From: Paraburkholderia sp. Ac-20340
Lineage (GTDB): Bacteria; Pseudomonadota; Gammaproteobacteria; Burkholderiales; Burkholderiaceae
Assembly: GCF_017104965.1 (NCBI RefSeq)
Contig: NZ_JAAGPR010000008.1
Coordinates: 265,748-329,747, forward strand
DNA: 64,000 bases
Direction: 5' to 3'
The position numbers were made by a program, and so were the translations under genes. Each line of letters opens with the position of its first letter. Positions within the stretch are counted from its first letter, which is position 1. The notes beneath the pieces were generated by a model. The model saw nothing but the letters and a program-made list of their open reading frames with translations, searched no databases and was not told where the DNA came from. This document shows, one piece after another, positions 56,131 to 64,000 of this stretch.

Positions 56131-56505
56131 ATGATCAGAAATATTCTGGCGATCGACGATTCGGCGTCCATGCGGGAGATCCTGTGTGCGGCGCTCGGCT
56201 CGGCGGGTTACGAAGTGACGGTGGCCAACGACGGCGAAGACGGGCTCGAGCATGCGCTCGCGCAGCGCTTCGATCTCGTGCTCACCGATCTGTACATGCC
56301 GCGCATGAGCGGGCTCGACCTGATCAAGCGCCTGCGCGCGAACCCGTCTTACCAGGACACGCCCATCCTCGTGCTGACCACGGAATCGGACGAAGGCTTC
56401 AAGGCAGCCGTGCGGGAAGCGGGCGCGACTGGCTGGATCGAAAAACCGGTGGACCCCGAACTGCTCGTCGATCTGGCGAGCGCGCTCGGCGAAACGCAAC
56501 CATGA
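56131..56505 (+). CDS. cheY: Chemotaxis response regulator CheY
   Basis: The 124-residue single receiver domain has the acidic pair Asp9-Asp10 (ILAIDDSASMREIL), phospho-acceptor Asp53 (VLTDLYMPRMSGLD), Thr in VLTTESDE and Lys in WIEKPVDPE. With no output domain it should bind the flagellar switch or act as a phosphate sink. Burkholderia often have a second CheY nearer cheZ, outside this window. GAGGAA precedes the ATG. It lies between motB and cheA. Confidence 0.93.
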   Translation: MIRNILAIDDSASMREILCAALGSAGYEVTVANDGEDGLEHALAQRFDLVLTDLYMPRMSGLDLIKRLRANPSYQDTPILVLTTESDEGFKAAVREAGATGWIEKPVDPELLVDLASALGETQP

Positions 56506-56628
56506 CATCAGGCGCGCTGCAGTAGTCCGCACGCAGATCCTGCCTCTGCACTGACGTCAGTGCAGCGACCAGGACCCGGAACCGGACCGGCGGCACGCCC
56601 CCCACGCATTAATCGCGGTGAAAGAGCA

Positions 56629-58971
56629 ATGACTCTCGACATCACTCAGTTCTACCAGACGTTTTTCGACGAGGCGGACGAGCTGCTCGCGCAGATGGAG
56701 CAGCTTCTTCTGAACCTGAACGTCGGCCAGCCCGATCCCGAAGATCTGGCGGCGATTTTCCGCGCGGCCCACTCGATCAAGGGCGGCGCGGCGACCTTCG
56801 GCTTCACGGCGCTCACCGAAACGACCCACGTGCTCGAATCGCTGCTCGACCGCGCGCGCAACAATGAAATCGTGTTGCGCACGGACATGGTCGACGTGTT
56901 TCTCGAAACCAAGGACGTGCTGTCCGACCAGCTCGCGGCCTACCGCGCGAGCGCCGAGCCCGACGCGGCGACGGCGGCCGCCATGCGCGCCAAGCTCGAA
57001 CGCCTGAACGCGGAAAGCCAGGGCGTGCCCGCTCCGGTCGCAGCAGCACCGGCACCGGCGCCCGTCGTGGCCGCGCCGGTGATGGCGGCTGCACCCGCGC
57101 CTGCGATGGATTCGGAAGAAGACCTCGAAGCGGCCTTCGAAGCGAACCGTCCGTCCGCGATGGCGGCAGGCGCAGCCGTGGCGGCGCACGTGCCCGAGCA
57201 TGTGGTCGACGAAGCGATCGCGGCCACTTCGGTGGCAGGCGCGGCGGCACCCGCTGCCGCACCGGCCGCCGAAGGCCCGCATCTGCGCATCACGCTGCGC
57301 CGCGTGGACGCCAAGGACCAGGAACTGCTCGCCGAAGAACTCGGCAATCTGGGCCGCATCCTCGGCCAGGTGAAGACCGGCGACGACCTGACGCTGTGGC
57401 TCGAAACCGATGTGCCCTCGGACGACATCGTCGCCGTGTGCTGCTTCGTGATCGACGAAAGCCAGATTTCGATCGGCCGTGGCGCCGCGCCGCAAGGCGA
57501 CGCCGCGCCCGCACTCGCGGACGAAGTGCTGCCCGCGCTGACGATTCCGCCGATCCCGGCCGCGCCGGCACCGGTTGGCGCGCCCGCTGCGATGGCGGTT
57601 TCCGCCGCACCCGCTGCGGCGCCCGTGGCTGCGCCCGCGCCGCCGGGTGCCGCCGCGCCGGCACCGGCGCCGGTCGCCGCGCCCGCAGCGTCGGCGGCCG
57701 CCGACCACGAACGCAAGCCGCGCGCGGCTGCAGCCGCATCGGCGGAAGGCAGCTCGATTCGCGTCGGCGTGGAAAAGGTCGACCAGCTGATCAACCTCGT
57801 GGGCGAACTCGTCATCACGCAGGCGATGCTGGCGGAAACCACCAGCACCTTCGATCCGGCGCTGCACGACCGCCTCTTCAACGGCATGGCGCAGCTCGAA
57901 CGCAACGCGCGCGATCTGCAGGAAGCGGTGATGTCGATCCGCATGATGCCGATGGATTACGTGTTCAGCCGCTTCCCGCGTCTGGTGCGCGACCTGGCTT
58001 CGAAGCTCGGCAAGGAAGTGGAACTGGTCACGTTCGGTCAGGCGACCGAACTCGACAAGAGCCTGATCGAGCGCATCATCGACCCGCTGACCCACCTCGT
58101 GCGCAACTCGCTCGACCACGGCATCGAAACCGTGGAAGCGCGCCGCGCCGCCGGCAAGGACGGCACGGGCCAGCTCGTGCTTTCCGCGGCGCATCACGGC
58201 GGCAACATCGTGATCGAAGTGAGCGACGACGGCGCAGGCCTGCGCCGCGACAAGATTCTCGCCAAGGCGGCCAAGCAGGGCATGCAGGTCAGCGACACGA
58301 TGACCGACGACGAAGTCTGGAACCTGATCTTCCTGCCGGGCTTCTCGACGGCGGAGCAGGTCACCGACGTGTCGGGCCGCGGTGTCGGCATGGACGTGGT
58401 GAAGCGAAACATCCAGTCGATGGGCGGCCACGTCGAGATCACCTCGCACGCGGGCAAGGGCAGCACCACGCGCATCGTGCTGCCGCTCACGCTGGCGATT
58501 CTCGACGGCATGTCCGTGAAGGTCGGCAACGAAATCTTCATCCTGCCGCTGAACTTCGTGATGGAGTCGCTGCAGCCGCGCCACGAAGACATCTACACGG
58601 TCACCAACGGCGACCGCGTGGTGCGCGTGCGCGGCGAATATCTGCCGCTCGTCGCGCTGCATCACGTCTTCAATGTCGAAGGCGCGCGCACCGACCCGAC
58701 CCAGGGCATCGTCACCATCATGGAAACCGAAGGCCGTCGCTTCGCCATGCTGATCGACGAGCTGGTGGGCCAGCAGCAGGTCGTGGTGAAGAACCTCGAA
58801 ACGAATTACCGCAAGGTGCACGGCATTTCGGCGGCGACGATCCTGGGCGACGGCAGCGTCGCGCTGATTGTCGACGTGGCCGCGCTCAACCGCGAAACGC
58901 GCGCGTCGCACGGTGTTGCCGTCGGCTCGCACGGCGGCGCGAATTCCGGCTCGTTCGCCGAATTCGCCTGA
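56629..58971 (+). CDS. cheA: Chemotaxis histidine kinase CheA
   Basis: CheA phosphorylates CheY and CheB in response to receptors. The ATG (MTLDITQFYQTFFDEADELL) gives 780 residues. P1 with phospho-acceptor His48 is in FRAAHSIKGGAATFGF. A P2-like domain lies at about 222-290 (HLRITLRRVDAKDQELLAEE). Dimerisation domain P3 starts near 380 (RVGVEKVDQLINLVGELVIT). Kinase P4 has the N box VRNSLDHGIE, DDGAGLRRDKI and GRGVGMDVVK. The CheW-like P5 is at about 645-780. Two long Ala/Pro-rich linkers, longer than in E. coli, separate P1, P2 and P3. Confidence 0.97.
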   Translation: MTLDITQFYQTFFDEADELLAQMEQLLLNLNVGQPDPEDLAAIFRAAHSIKGGAATFGFTALTETTHVLESLLDRARNNEIVLRTDMVDVFLETKDVLSDQLAAYRASAEPDAATAAAMRAKLERLNAESQGVPAPVAAAPAPAPVVAAPVMAAAPAPAMDSEEDLEAAFEANRPSAMAAGAAVAAHVPEHVVDEAIAATSVAGAAAPAAAPAAEGPHLRITLRRVDAKDQELLAEELGNLGRILGQVKTGDDLTLWLETDVPSDDIVAVCCFVIDESQISIGRGAAPQGDAAPALADEVLPALTIPPIPAAPAPVGAPAAMAVSAAPAAAPVAAPAPPGAAAPAPAPVAAPAASAAADHERKPRAAAAASAEGSSIRVGVEKVDQLINLVGELVITQAMLAETTSTFDPALHDRLFNGMAQLERNARDLQEAVMSIRMMPMDYVFSRFPRLVRDLASKLGKEVELVTFGQATELDKSLIERIIDPLTHLVRNSLDHGIETVEARRAAGKDGTGQLVLSAAHHGGNIVIEVSDDGAGLRRDKILAKAAKQGMQVSDTMTDDEVWNLIFLPGFSTAEQVTDVSGRGVGMDVVKRNIQSMGGHVEITSHAGKGSTTRIVLPLTLAILDGMSVKVGNEIFILPLNFVMESLQPRHEDIYTVTNGDRVVRVRGEYLPLVALHHVFNVEGARTDPTQGIVTIMETEGRRFAMLIDELVGQQQVVVKNLETNYRKVHGISAATILGDGSVALIVDVAALNRETRASHGVAVGSHGGANSGSFAEFA

Positions 58972-59031
58972 GCAGGCGCATCAGCATGAGCACGCATCAA
59001 CCAACCATTTCCCAACCGTTCAGGGGCTAAC

Positions 59032-59571
59032 GTGGCAGAAGTCCATTCCATCCAGGGCGGCGGCGCACAGGGCGCAGTCGCCGGCGCGCACCGCCGCGAC
59101 GCGCAACAGGCCGACGCAGGCGGTCAGGAATTCCTCGTCTTTACGCTGGGCGCGGAAGAGTACGGCATCGACATTCTCAAGGTGCAGGAAATCCGCGGCT
59201 ACGAAAGCGTGACGCGCATCGCCAATGCACCCGATTTCATCAAGGGCGTGATCAATCTGCGCGGCATCATCGTGCCGATCGTGGACATGCGCATCAAGTT
59301 CCACCTCGGCCGCGTGGAGTACGACCACCAGACCGTGGTGATCATCCTGAACGTCGCGCATCGCGTGGTGGGCATGGTGGTGGACGGCGTGTCCGACGTG
59401 CTGACGCTGCAGATGGACCAGATCATGCCCGCGCCGGAATTCGGCGCGACGCTCACGACCGAATACCTCACGGGCCTCGGCACCGTGGACGGCCGCATGC
59501 TGATCCTGATGGACATCGAAAAGCTCATGACGAGCCGCGAGATGGCCCTGATCGAAGCGCTGGGCGTGTGA
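59032..59571 (+). CDS. cheW: Chemotaxis coupling protein CheW
   Basis: CheW links CheA to chemoreceptors at the cell pole. The GTG start gives 179 residues with an extended N-terminus of about 35 residues ([20 protein letters not shown]), then the CheW beta-barrel: [25 protein letters not shown]-like [20 protein letters not shown] and [12 protein letters not shown]. It lies 60 nt after cheA and before the receptor gene. Confidence 0.96.
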   Translation: MAEVHSIQGGGAQGAVAGAHRRDAQQADAGGQEFLVFTLGAEEYGIDILKVQEIRGYESVTRIANAPDFIKGVINLRGIIVPIVDMRIKFHLGRVEYDHQTVVIILNVAHRVVGMVVDGVSDVLTLQMDQIMPAPEFGATLTTEYLTGLGTVDGRMLILMDIEKLMTSREMALIEALGV

Positions 59572-59760
59572 GAGACAAGGCATACCGATATCAGGGAAGG
59601 GGCGAGGTTGCTACGGGGGTGAGGCCGCAAGGCCCGCGCTAGAGGAAGAGCGGAAAGCCGCCGCGCAAGAGCGGCCCAACCGCCATGCCATACCGGTCTG
59701 CCTCGACCTTGCGCGATCAACCCGCGATACCCGACGCCGCACAGGACAGGAGCAAACGAG

Positions 59761-61590
59761 ATGCTGCACAAGTGGTCGATCCGCACGACGCTCACGGGCG
59801 TTGGGGTCATTCTCCTGGCGCTGACCGGTCTGGTCGGCGCGCTCGGGCTTATCGCGCTCGGCAACGCGAGCGATTCGCTCGCCACCATTGCGCGCGGCGA
59901 TCTCGTCGCGATGCATTCGCTCAACGACGCCTCGTCGTATCTGCTGCGCTCGCGCGTCTCGCTCGACCGGGTGAATGCGCTTTACGTGGCCGGCCAGAAC
60001 GACGAAGCGAAGAAAGTCATCGACCGCGCCGACTTCCTGCTCGGCAAGTCGAACGATGCCTGGAAGGCGTTCGTCGCCGCCCCGAAAACCGGGATCGACG
60101 CGGCCACGCTCGACGCGCTCAACACGAAGCGCGCGGCGCTGCTGCAGGACGGCGTGCAGCCGGAATTCGCCGCGCTGCGTGCGAACGACCAGGCGGCCTA
60201 TCACGCCATCGCCGATACGAAGATCAGCCCGATGTTCGTCGATTACGACAACTCGGCTGCACCGGTTGCGCAGCAGCTTCAGGACGGCGCGCAGGCACGC
60301 GAAGAAAGCGCGCGCTCGCAGATTTCGCTGATGCGCACGCTGATCGGCGTGGTGATCGCGGTGGCGCTGGTGCTGGTGGTGGCGATCCGTTTCGCGATGC
60401 GCGGCCTGATCGTGCAGCCGCTCGAAGATGCGGTGAAGTCGTTCGAGCGCATTGCGCAGGGCGATCTGACCGAGCGTATCGACGTCTACAGCAAGAACGA
60501 AATCGGCCGTCTCTTTGCGGGCGTCAAGCGCATGCAGGAAAGCCTCGTGTCGCTCGTGTCGGCCGTGCATAACGGCGCGGGTTCGATCGACGTGGGCGCG
60601 CGCGAAATCGCCATGGGCAACACCGATCTCTCGCAGCGCACCGAACAGCAGGCGGCGTCGCTGCAGGAAACGGCCTCGAGCATGGAACAGCTCACCGGCA
60701 CCGTGCGCCAGAACGCCGAGAACGCGCGCCAGGCAAGCCAGCTTGCCGTGAACGCCTCGGATATCGCCACGCGCGGCGGCGCGGTGGTGGGCGAAGTGGT
60801 GTCGACGATGCAGGCCATCGCCACCAGCTCGGCGAAGGTCGTGGACATCATCAGCGTGATCGAAGGGATCGCGTTCCAGACCAATATTCTGGCGCTCAAC
60901 GCGGCCGTGGAAGCGGCGCGGGCGGGCGAGCAGGGCCGCGGTTTCGCGGTGGTCGCGGGCGAAGTGCGCAGCCTCGCGCAGCGCAGCGCGAGTGCGGCAA
61001 GAGAAATCAAGGAACTCATCAACGATTCCGCCGAGAAGGTGCAAAGCGGATCGCAACTGGTGGGCCGCGCGGGCACGACGATGGACGACATCCTTCAGGC
61101 CGTGCGTCGCGTGACCGACATCATGGGTGAGATCAGCGCGGCATCGGAAGAACAGTCGGGCGGCATCGAGCAGGTCAACCGCGCCGTCACGCAGATGGAC
61201 ACCGTCACGCAGCAGAACGCGGCGCTGGTGGAAGAGGCGGCGGCGGCGGCGGCGTCGCTCGAAGAGCAGACGCGCAACTTGCAGAGCGTGCTGGCGACGT
61301 GGCGCACGGATGGTGCAAACCACGGTGGCAACCACGGCGGCGAAAGCCGTGCAGTGCGCGCAACGGCTTCGGCATCCGCTGTATCGGCAGCTCCCGCAGC
61401 GAAGGCAGCGGCGCCCGCCGTGAAAGCCATCGCCGCGAAGCGCGCGCCGGCACCGGCTGCAAAGCCCGCAGCGCACGCCAGCGCACCGGCCGCAGCGAAG
61501 CCGATGCCCAAGCCCGCTGCACGTGTTGAACCGCAGATTGCCAGCACGGCAGCGTCCGCTTCGGACGACTCCGACTGGGAAACGTTTTGA
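59761..61590 (+). CDS. Methyl-accepting chemotaxis protein (Tar/Tsr type) ending in a CheR-docking pentapeptide
   Basis: A 609-residue class I receptor. Membrane segments lie at about 13-35 ([20 protein letters not shown]) and 192-212 ([20 protein letters not shown]), flanking a periplasmic four-helix domain of the Tar type. HAMP runs to about 268. The signalling hairpin includes [20 protein letters not shown] and the conserved tip. A long Ala/Lys/Pro-rich flexible tail (about 520-600) ends in SDWETF, matching the C-terminal WETF pentapeptide to which CheR (and CheB) tether in E. coli Tar and Tsr. The ligand is not predictable. Confidence 0.94.
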   Translation: MLHKWSIRTTLTGVGVILLALTGLVGALGLIALGNASDSLATIARGDLVAMHSLNDASSYLLRSRVSLDRVNALYVAGQNDEAKKVIDRADFLLGKSNDAWKAFVAAPKTGIDAATLDALNTKRAALLQDGVQPEFAALRANDQAAYHAIADTKISPMFVDYDNSAAPVAQQLQDGAQAREESARSQISLMRTLIGVVIAVALVLVVAIRFAMRGLIVQPLEDAVKSFERIAQGDLTERIDVYSKNEIGRLFAGVKRMQESLVSLVSAVHNGAGSIDVGAREIAMGNTDLSQRTEQQAASLQETASSMEQLTGTVRQNAENARQASQLAVNASDIATRGGAVVGEVVSTMQAIATSSAKVVDIISVIEGIAFQTNILALNAAVEAARAGEQGRGFAVVAGEVRSLAQRSASAAREIKELINDSAEKVQSGSQLVGRAGTTMDDILQAVRRVTDIMGEISAASEEQSGGIEQVNRAVTQMDTVTQQNAALVEEAAAAAASLEEQTRNLQSVLATWRTDGANHGGNHGGESRAVRATASASAVSAAPAAKAAAPAVKAIAAKRAPAPAAKPAAHASAPAAAKPMPKPAARVEPQIASTAASASDDSDWETF

Positions 61591-61652
61591 TCGTTTTGAT
61601 CCTCCGCGTCGAGCGGAACCCTTGAACCACTGAAATCGCGACGAGCACAGCA

Positions 61653-61835
61653 ATGCACATGAGCGCACAAGGACGGCCGGAGATGCACCGCGCCGCTGCC
61701 CGCAAGGCGGCGGACGCGACACGCGCCGCGCATGCGCCGCACGCATTGCAGGCGGGCGGCCACGCAGCAACGGCCCAGGAAGATTCGATGAACGCAGCAG
61801 GCTTGCGCGCCCGACGCGCTGGAGCGGCATCATGA
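61653..61835 (+). CDS. Possible small Ala-rich protein between the receptor and cheR
   Basis: A 60-codon frame ([20 protein letters not shown]) whose stop overlaps the cheR ATG (ATGA), as translationally coupled genes do. There is no convincing ribosome site, the composition is Ala/Arg/His-rich like random high-GC sequence, and I know no homologue. It could be a leader that couples translation to cheR, or spurious. Confidence 0.25.
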   Translation: MHMSAQGRPEMHRAAARKAADATRAAHAPHALQAGGHAATAQEDSMNAAGLRARRAGAAS

Positions 61836-62806
61836 ACGCGCTGCGTTCCCGTCCCGATCGTGGCGATCGCAGCGATCGTCACGCCGATGTGCCGCGCGCC
61901 GGCGGCGAAGGCGCCGCGCGCGACTTCGAGTTCACCTCGGCGGACTTCGAGCGCATCCGCGCGCTGATCCACCGCCGCGCCGGGATTTCGCTCTCGGACC
62001 ACAAGCGCGACATGGCGTACAGCCGTCTTGCGCGGCGTCTGCGCGCGCTCGGCCTCGACACCTTCCGCGACTATCTCGACGAACTCGAAAAGCGCAACGA
62101 CGCGAACGAGTGGGAAGCGTTCACCAACGCGCTGACCACCAACCTCACGGCGTTCTTTCGCGAAGCGCATCACTTTCCGATCCTCGCCGACTTCGTCAAA
62201 CGCCGCACGCAGCCGGTTTCGGTGTGGTGCTCGGCGGCATCGACGGGCGAAGAGCCGTACTCGATCGCGATGACGCTGATCGAATCGCTCGGCGAGCGTG
62301 CCGCGCGCGAGTCGCGCGTGCTCGCCACCGACCTCGACACCCAGGTGCTCGCCAAGGCCGATGCGGGCGTCTACGCCTACGACCAGGTCAAGCATCTCTC
62401 GCCCGAGCGTCTGAAGCGCTTCTTCCTGAAGGGCACGGGCTCGCACGCGGGCCTCGTGAAGGTGCGCCCGGAACTGCGCCAGATGATCAAGTTCGAGCAG
62501 TTGAACCTGACCGACGCCGATTACGGCCTGCGTCAGACCTTCGACGCGATCTTCTGCCGCAACGTGATGATCTACTTCGACAAGCCGACCCAGGCGCAGG
62601 TGCTCACGCGCTTCGAACCGCTGATGAAGCCGGACGGTCTGCTGTTCGCGGGCCATTCGGAAAACTTCACCTATGTGACGCAGGCCTTCCGTCTGCGCGG
62701 TCAGACCGTCTACGAGCTGACGCGCGGCCGCGCCGCCGCCGCGACGTCCACCGCCACGGCGGTGAAGCCGGGCGCGAAGACCGAACCGCTGGGAGCGACC
62801 GTATGA
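61832..62806 (+). CDS. cheR: Chemotaxis protein methyltransferase CheR
   Basis: CheR methylates receptor glutamates using S-adenosylmethionine. The 324-residue protein has a basic N-terminal extension of about 28 residues, then the alpha domain ([20 protein letters not shown]), the catalytic domain with [40 protein letters not shown] and [18 protein letters not shown], and a beta-subdomain that would bind the receptor pentapeptide. GGAG precedes the ATG. Its stop overlaps the cheD start. Confidence 0.97.
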   Translation: MNALRSRPDRGDRSDRHADVPRAGGEGAARDFEFTSADFERIRALIHRRAGISLSDHKRDMAYSRLARRLRALGLDTFRDYLDELEKRNDANEWEAFTNALTTNLTAFFREAHHFPILADFVKRRTQPVSVWCSAASTGEEPYSIAMTLIESLGERAARESRVLATDLDTQVLAKADAGVYAYDQVKHLSPERLKRFFLKGTGSHAGLVKVRPELRQMIKFEQLNLTDADYGLRQTFDAIFCRNVMIYFDKPTQAQVLTRFEPLMKPDGLLFAGHSENFTYVTQAFRLRGQTVYELTRGRAAAATSTATAVKPGAKTEPLGATV

Positions 62807-63603
62807 GCCGCTTGCCGATCGCGACCAACCGCTACTTCGACGCGCACTTCAAACGCCCCGGCGTGAAGCTGCTGCCGAACGAATTCTTCACCACGAACGA
62901 AGACATGGTGCTCGTCACCGTGCTCGGTTCGTGCGTGGCCGCCTGCATCCAGGATCGCACCGCCGGCATCGGCGGCATGAACCACTTCATGCTGCCCGAC
63001 GACGGCGCCGACGCCGCCCACGCCCCGCACGGCGCCTCCGACGCGATGCGCTACGGCGCCTACGCGATGGAAATGCTGATCAACGAACTGATCAAGGCCG
63101 GCGGGCGCCGCGAGCGCTTCGAAGCCAAGGTGTTCGGCGGCGCGGCCGTGCTGGCGGGCATGACGACGATGAATATCGGCGATCGCAATTCCGCCTTCGT
63201 GCGCCGTTATCTGGCGACCGAAAGCATCCGTATCACCGCTGAAGACCTGCAGGGCTCGCATCCGCGCAAGGTGGCGTTCCTGCCGCGCACGGGCCAGGTG
63301 ATGGTCAAGAAACTGCGTCTGTCGCAGGAAACGAGCGTGGCCGAGCGTGAGCAGCAACTCGCGCAGCAAGGCGCCGAAGCGCGTGCCGAGCGCCTTGCGC
63401 GCGCCCGTGCCCGCGTCGAGCTGTTCGGCCTGAACGGCTCGCGTGCCGGCGGCACCGCAGGCGGCAATCCCTTTCCAACATCCGCGCCGCAGCCGGCGCG
63501 CCCGCGCATCGAGTTGTTCGGCGCGAGTGCGTCTGCCACGCGGCCATCCAGTCATGGTCCTGGTTTCGGTCATGACAACGCCAGGACAGTAGAGGAGGCG
63601 TGA
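62803..63603 (+). CDS. cheD: Chemoreceptor glutamine deamidase CheD with extended C-terminus
   Basis: CheD deamidates receptor glutamines. The core (about 1-190) holds the catalytic Cys and His in [20 protein letters not shown] and GMNHFMLPD, and Thr in [19 protein letters not shown]. At 266 residues it is about 60 longer than most CheD proteins. The extra C-terminal part repeats ARVELFG and PRIELFG in a Pro/Ala/Gly-rich context. The ATG overlaps the cheR stop, and cheB begins at its own stop. Confidence 0.95.
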   Translation: MSRLPIATNRYFDAHFKRPGVKLLPNEFFTTNEDMVLVTVLGSCVAACIQDRTAGIGGMNHFMLPDDGADAAHAPHGASDAMRYGAYAMEMLINELIKAGGRRERFEAKVFGGAAVLAGMTTMNIGDRNSAFVRRYLATESIRITAEDLQGSHPRKVAFLPRTGQVMVKKLRLSQETSVAEREQQLAQQGAEARAERLARARARVELFGLNGSRAGGTAGGNPFPTSAPQPARPRIELFGASASATRPSSHGPGFGHDNARTVEEA

Positions 63604-64000
63604 ACGCTGTGCAAAAAATCAAGGTTCTCTGCGTCGATGATTCGGCTCTGATCCGCAGCCTGATGACGGAGATCATCAACAGCCAGCCGGATATGACCGT
63701 CGTCGCCACCGCGCCCGACCCGCTCGTGGCGCGCGAGCTGATCAAGCAGCACAACCCCGACGTGCTTACGCTCGACGTGGAAATGCCGCGCATGGACGGT
63801 CTCGATTTCCTCGAGAAGCTCATGCGCCTGCGCCCGATGCCGGTCGTGATGGTGTCGTCGCTGACCGAGCGCGGCAATGAAATCACGCTGCGCGCGCTGG
63901 AACTGGGCGCGGTCGATTTCGTGACCAAGCCGAAGGTCGGCATTCGCGACGGCATGCTCGACTACGCCGAAAAGCTCGCCGATAAGGTACGCGCCGCTTC
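63600..64000 (+). CDS. cheB: Chemotaxis response regulator / protein-glutamate methylesterase CheB (3' end outside window)
   Basis: Only the receiver domain is in the window: [20 protein letters not shown] with the acidic pair, [20 protein letters not shown] with the phospho-acceptor Asp, and FVTKPKVG with the Lys. The methylesterase domain lies beyond 64000. Two GTG starts are possible: 63600, overlapping the cheD stop, or 63609, 10 nt after AGGAGG. The second has the better ribosome spacing. CheB removes receptor methyl groups, opposing CheR. Confidence 0.95.
   Translation, partial: MNAVQKIKVLCVDDSALIRSLMTEIINSQPDMTVVATAPDPLVARELIKQHNPDVLTLDVEMPRMDGLDFLEKLMRLRPMPVVMVSSLTERGNEITLRALELGAVDFVTKPKVGIRDGMLDYAEKLADKVRAA

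Noticed and set aside
56557..58932. A 791-codon open frame on the minus strand opposite cheA
   Set aside because: Shadow of cheA, including its Ala/Pro-rich linkers read as Gly/Arg/Cys repeats; no ribosome site or family match.

Overview
The window is GC-rich (roughly 65%), densely coded chromosomal DNA. The gene content points to Burkholderia sensu lato (Burkholderiaceae, most likely Paraburkholderia, Caballeronia or Burkholderia). It has trifunctional PutA, a gcvTHP operon under a tandem glycine riboswitch, sdaA nearby, fliC-fliD-fliT beside a very large glycosyltransferase, and flhDC-motAB-cheYAW-MCP-cheRDB in the order usual for this group. No insertion sequence, phage, CRISPR array or replication origin was seen.

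Layout. 1-6.7 kb: 3' part of priA, a small antisense membrane protein, then putA with a GTTGCA-type operator dyad. 6.8-12.5 kb: branched-chain amino-acid binding protein, a thiamine-diphosphate enzyme, sdaA and an alginate-lyase-like secreted protein. 12.7-17.7 kb: gcvP, gcvH and gcvT (minus strand) behind a tandem glycine riboswitch with a very clear terminator. 18-23.1 kb: small lipoprotein, Gfo/Idh/MocA oxidoreductase, rep helicase and a diheme cytochrome c. 23.46 kb: tRNA-Arg(CCG).

23.9-39.9 kb is the unusual part. An 11-gene operon with mostly overlapping genes encodes a NeuD-type acyltransferase, an acyl carrier protein, an AMP-forming acyl ligase, LuxE-like and LuxC-like proteins, a FabZ-like dehydratase, a GMC oxidoreductase with a gluconate-dehydrogenase-subunit-3-like partner, a FabG-like reductase and a split transketolase. 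It converges on a DegT-type sugar aminotransferase, followed by an unusual glycosyltransferase and a 1044-residue TPR-GT41-GT2-like glycosyltransferase directly downstream of fliC-fliD-fliT. The simplest reading is a flagellin (or surface) glycosylation locus making an acylated 4-amino-4,6-dideoxyhexose. The acyl-reduction and ketol-transfer enzymes, however, are not explained by a simple N-acyl sugar.

40-46 kb: fliT, fliD and fliC (fliC behind a sigma-28-type promoter), an aldo/keto reductase, rpsU and an unknown protein. 46-52 kb: tag, a BadF-type sugar kinase, a Cof-type HAD phosphatase, a secreted histidine phosphatase, aqpZ, an H-NS-like protein and a GT4 glycosyltransferase. 52.8-64 kb: the flagellar master regulator flhDC, then motAB behind a second sigma-28-type promoter, cheY, cheA, cheW, a chemoreceptor ending in a CheR-docking pentapeptide, cheR, cheD and the 5' part of cheB, which runs off the window.

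All family assignments come from reading motifs in translated sequence. No database search was possible, so product names are at family level unless a gene symbol is given.
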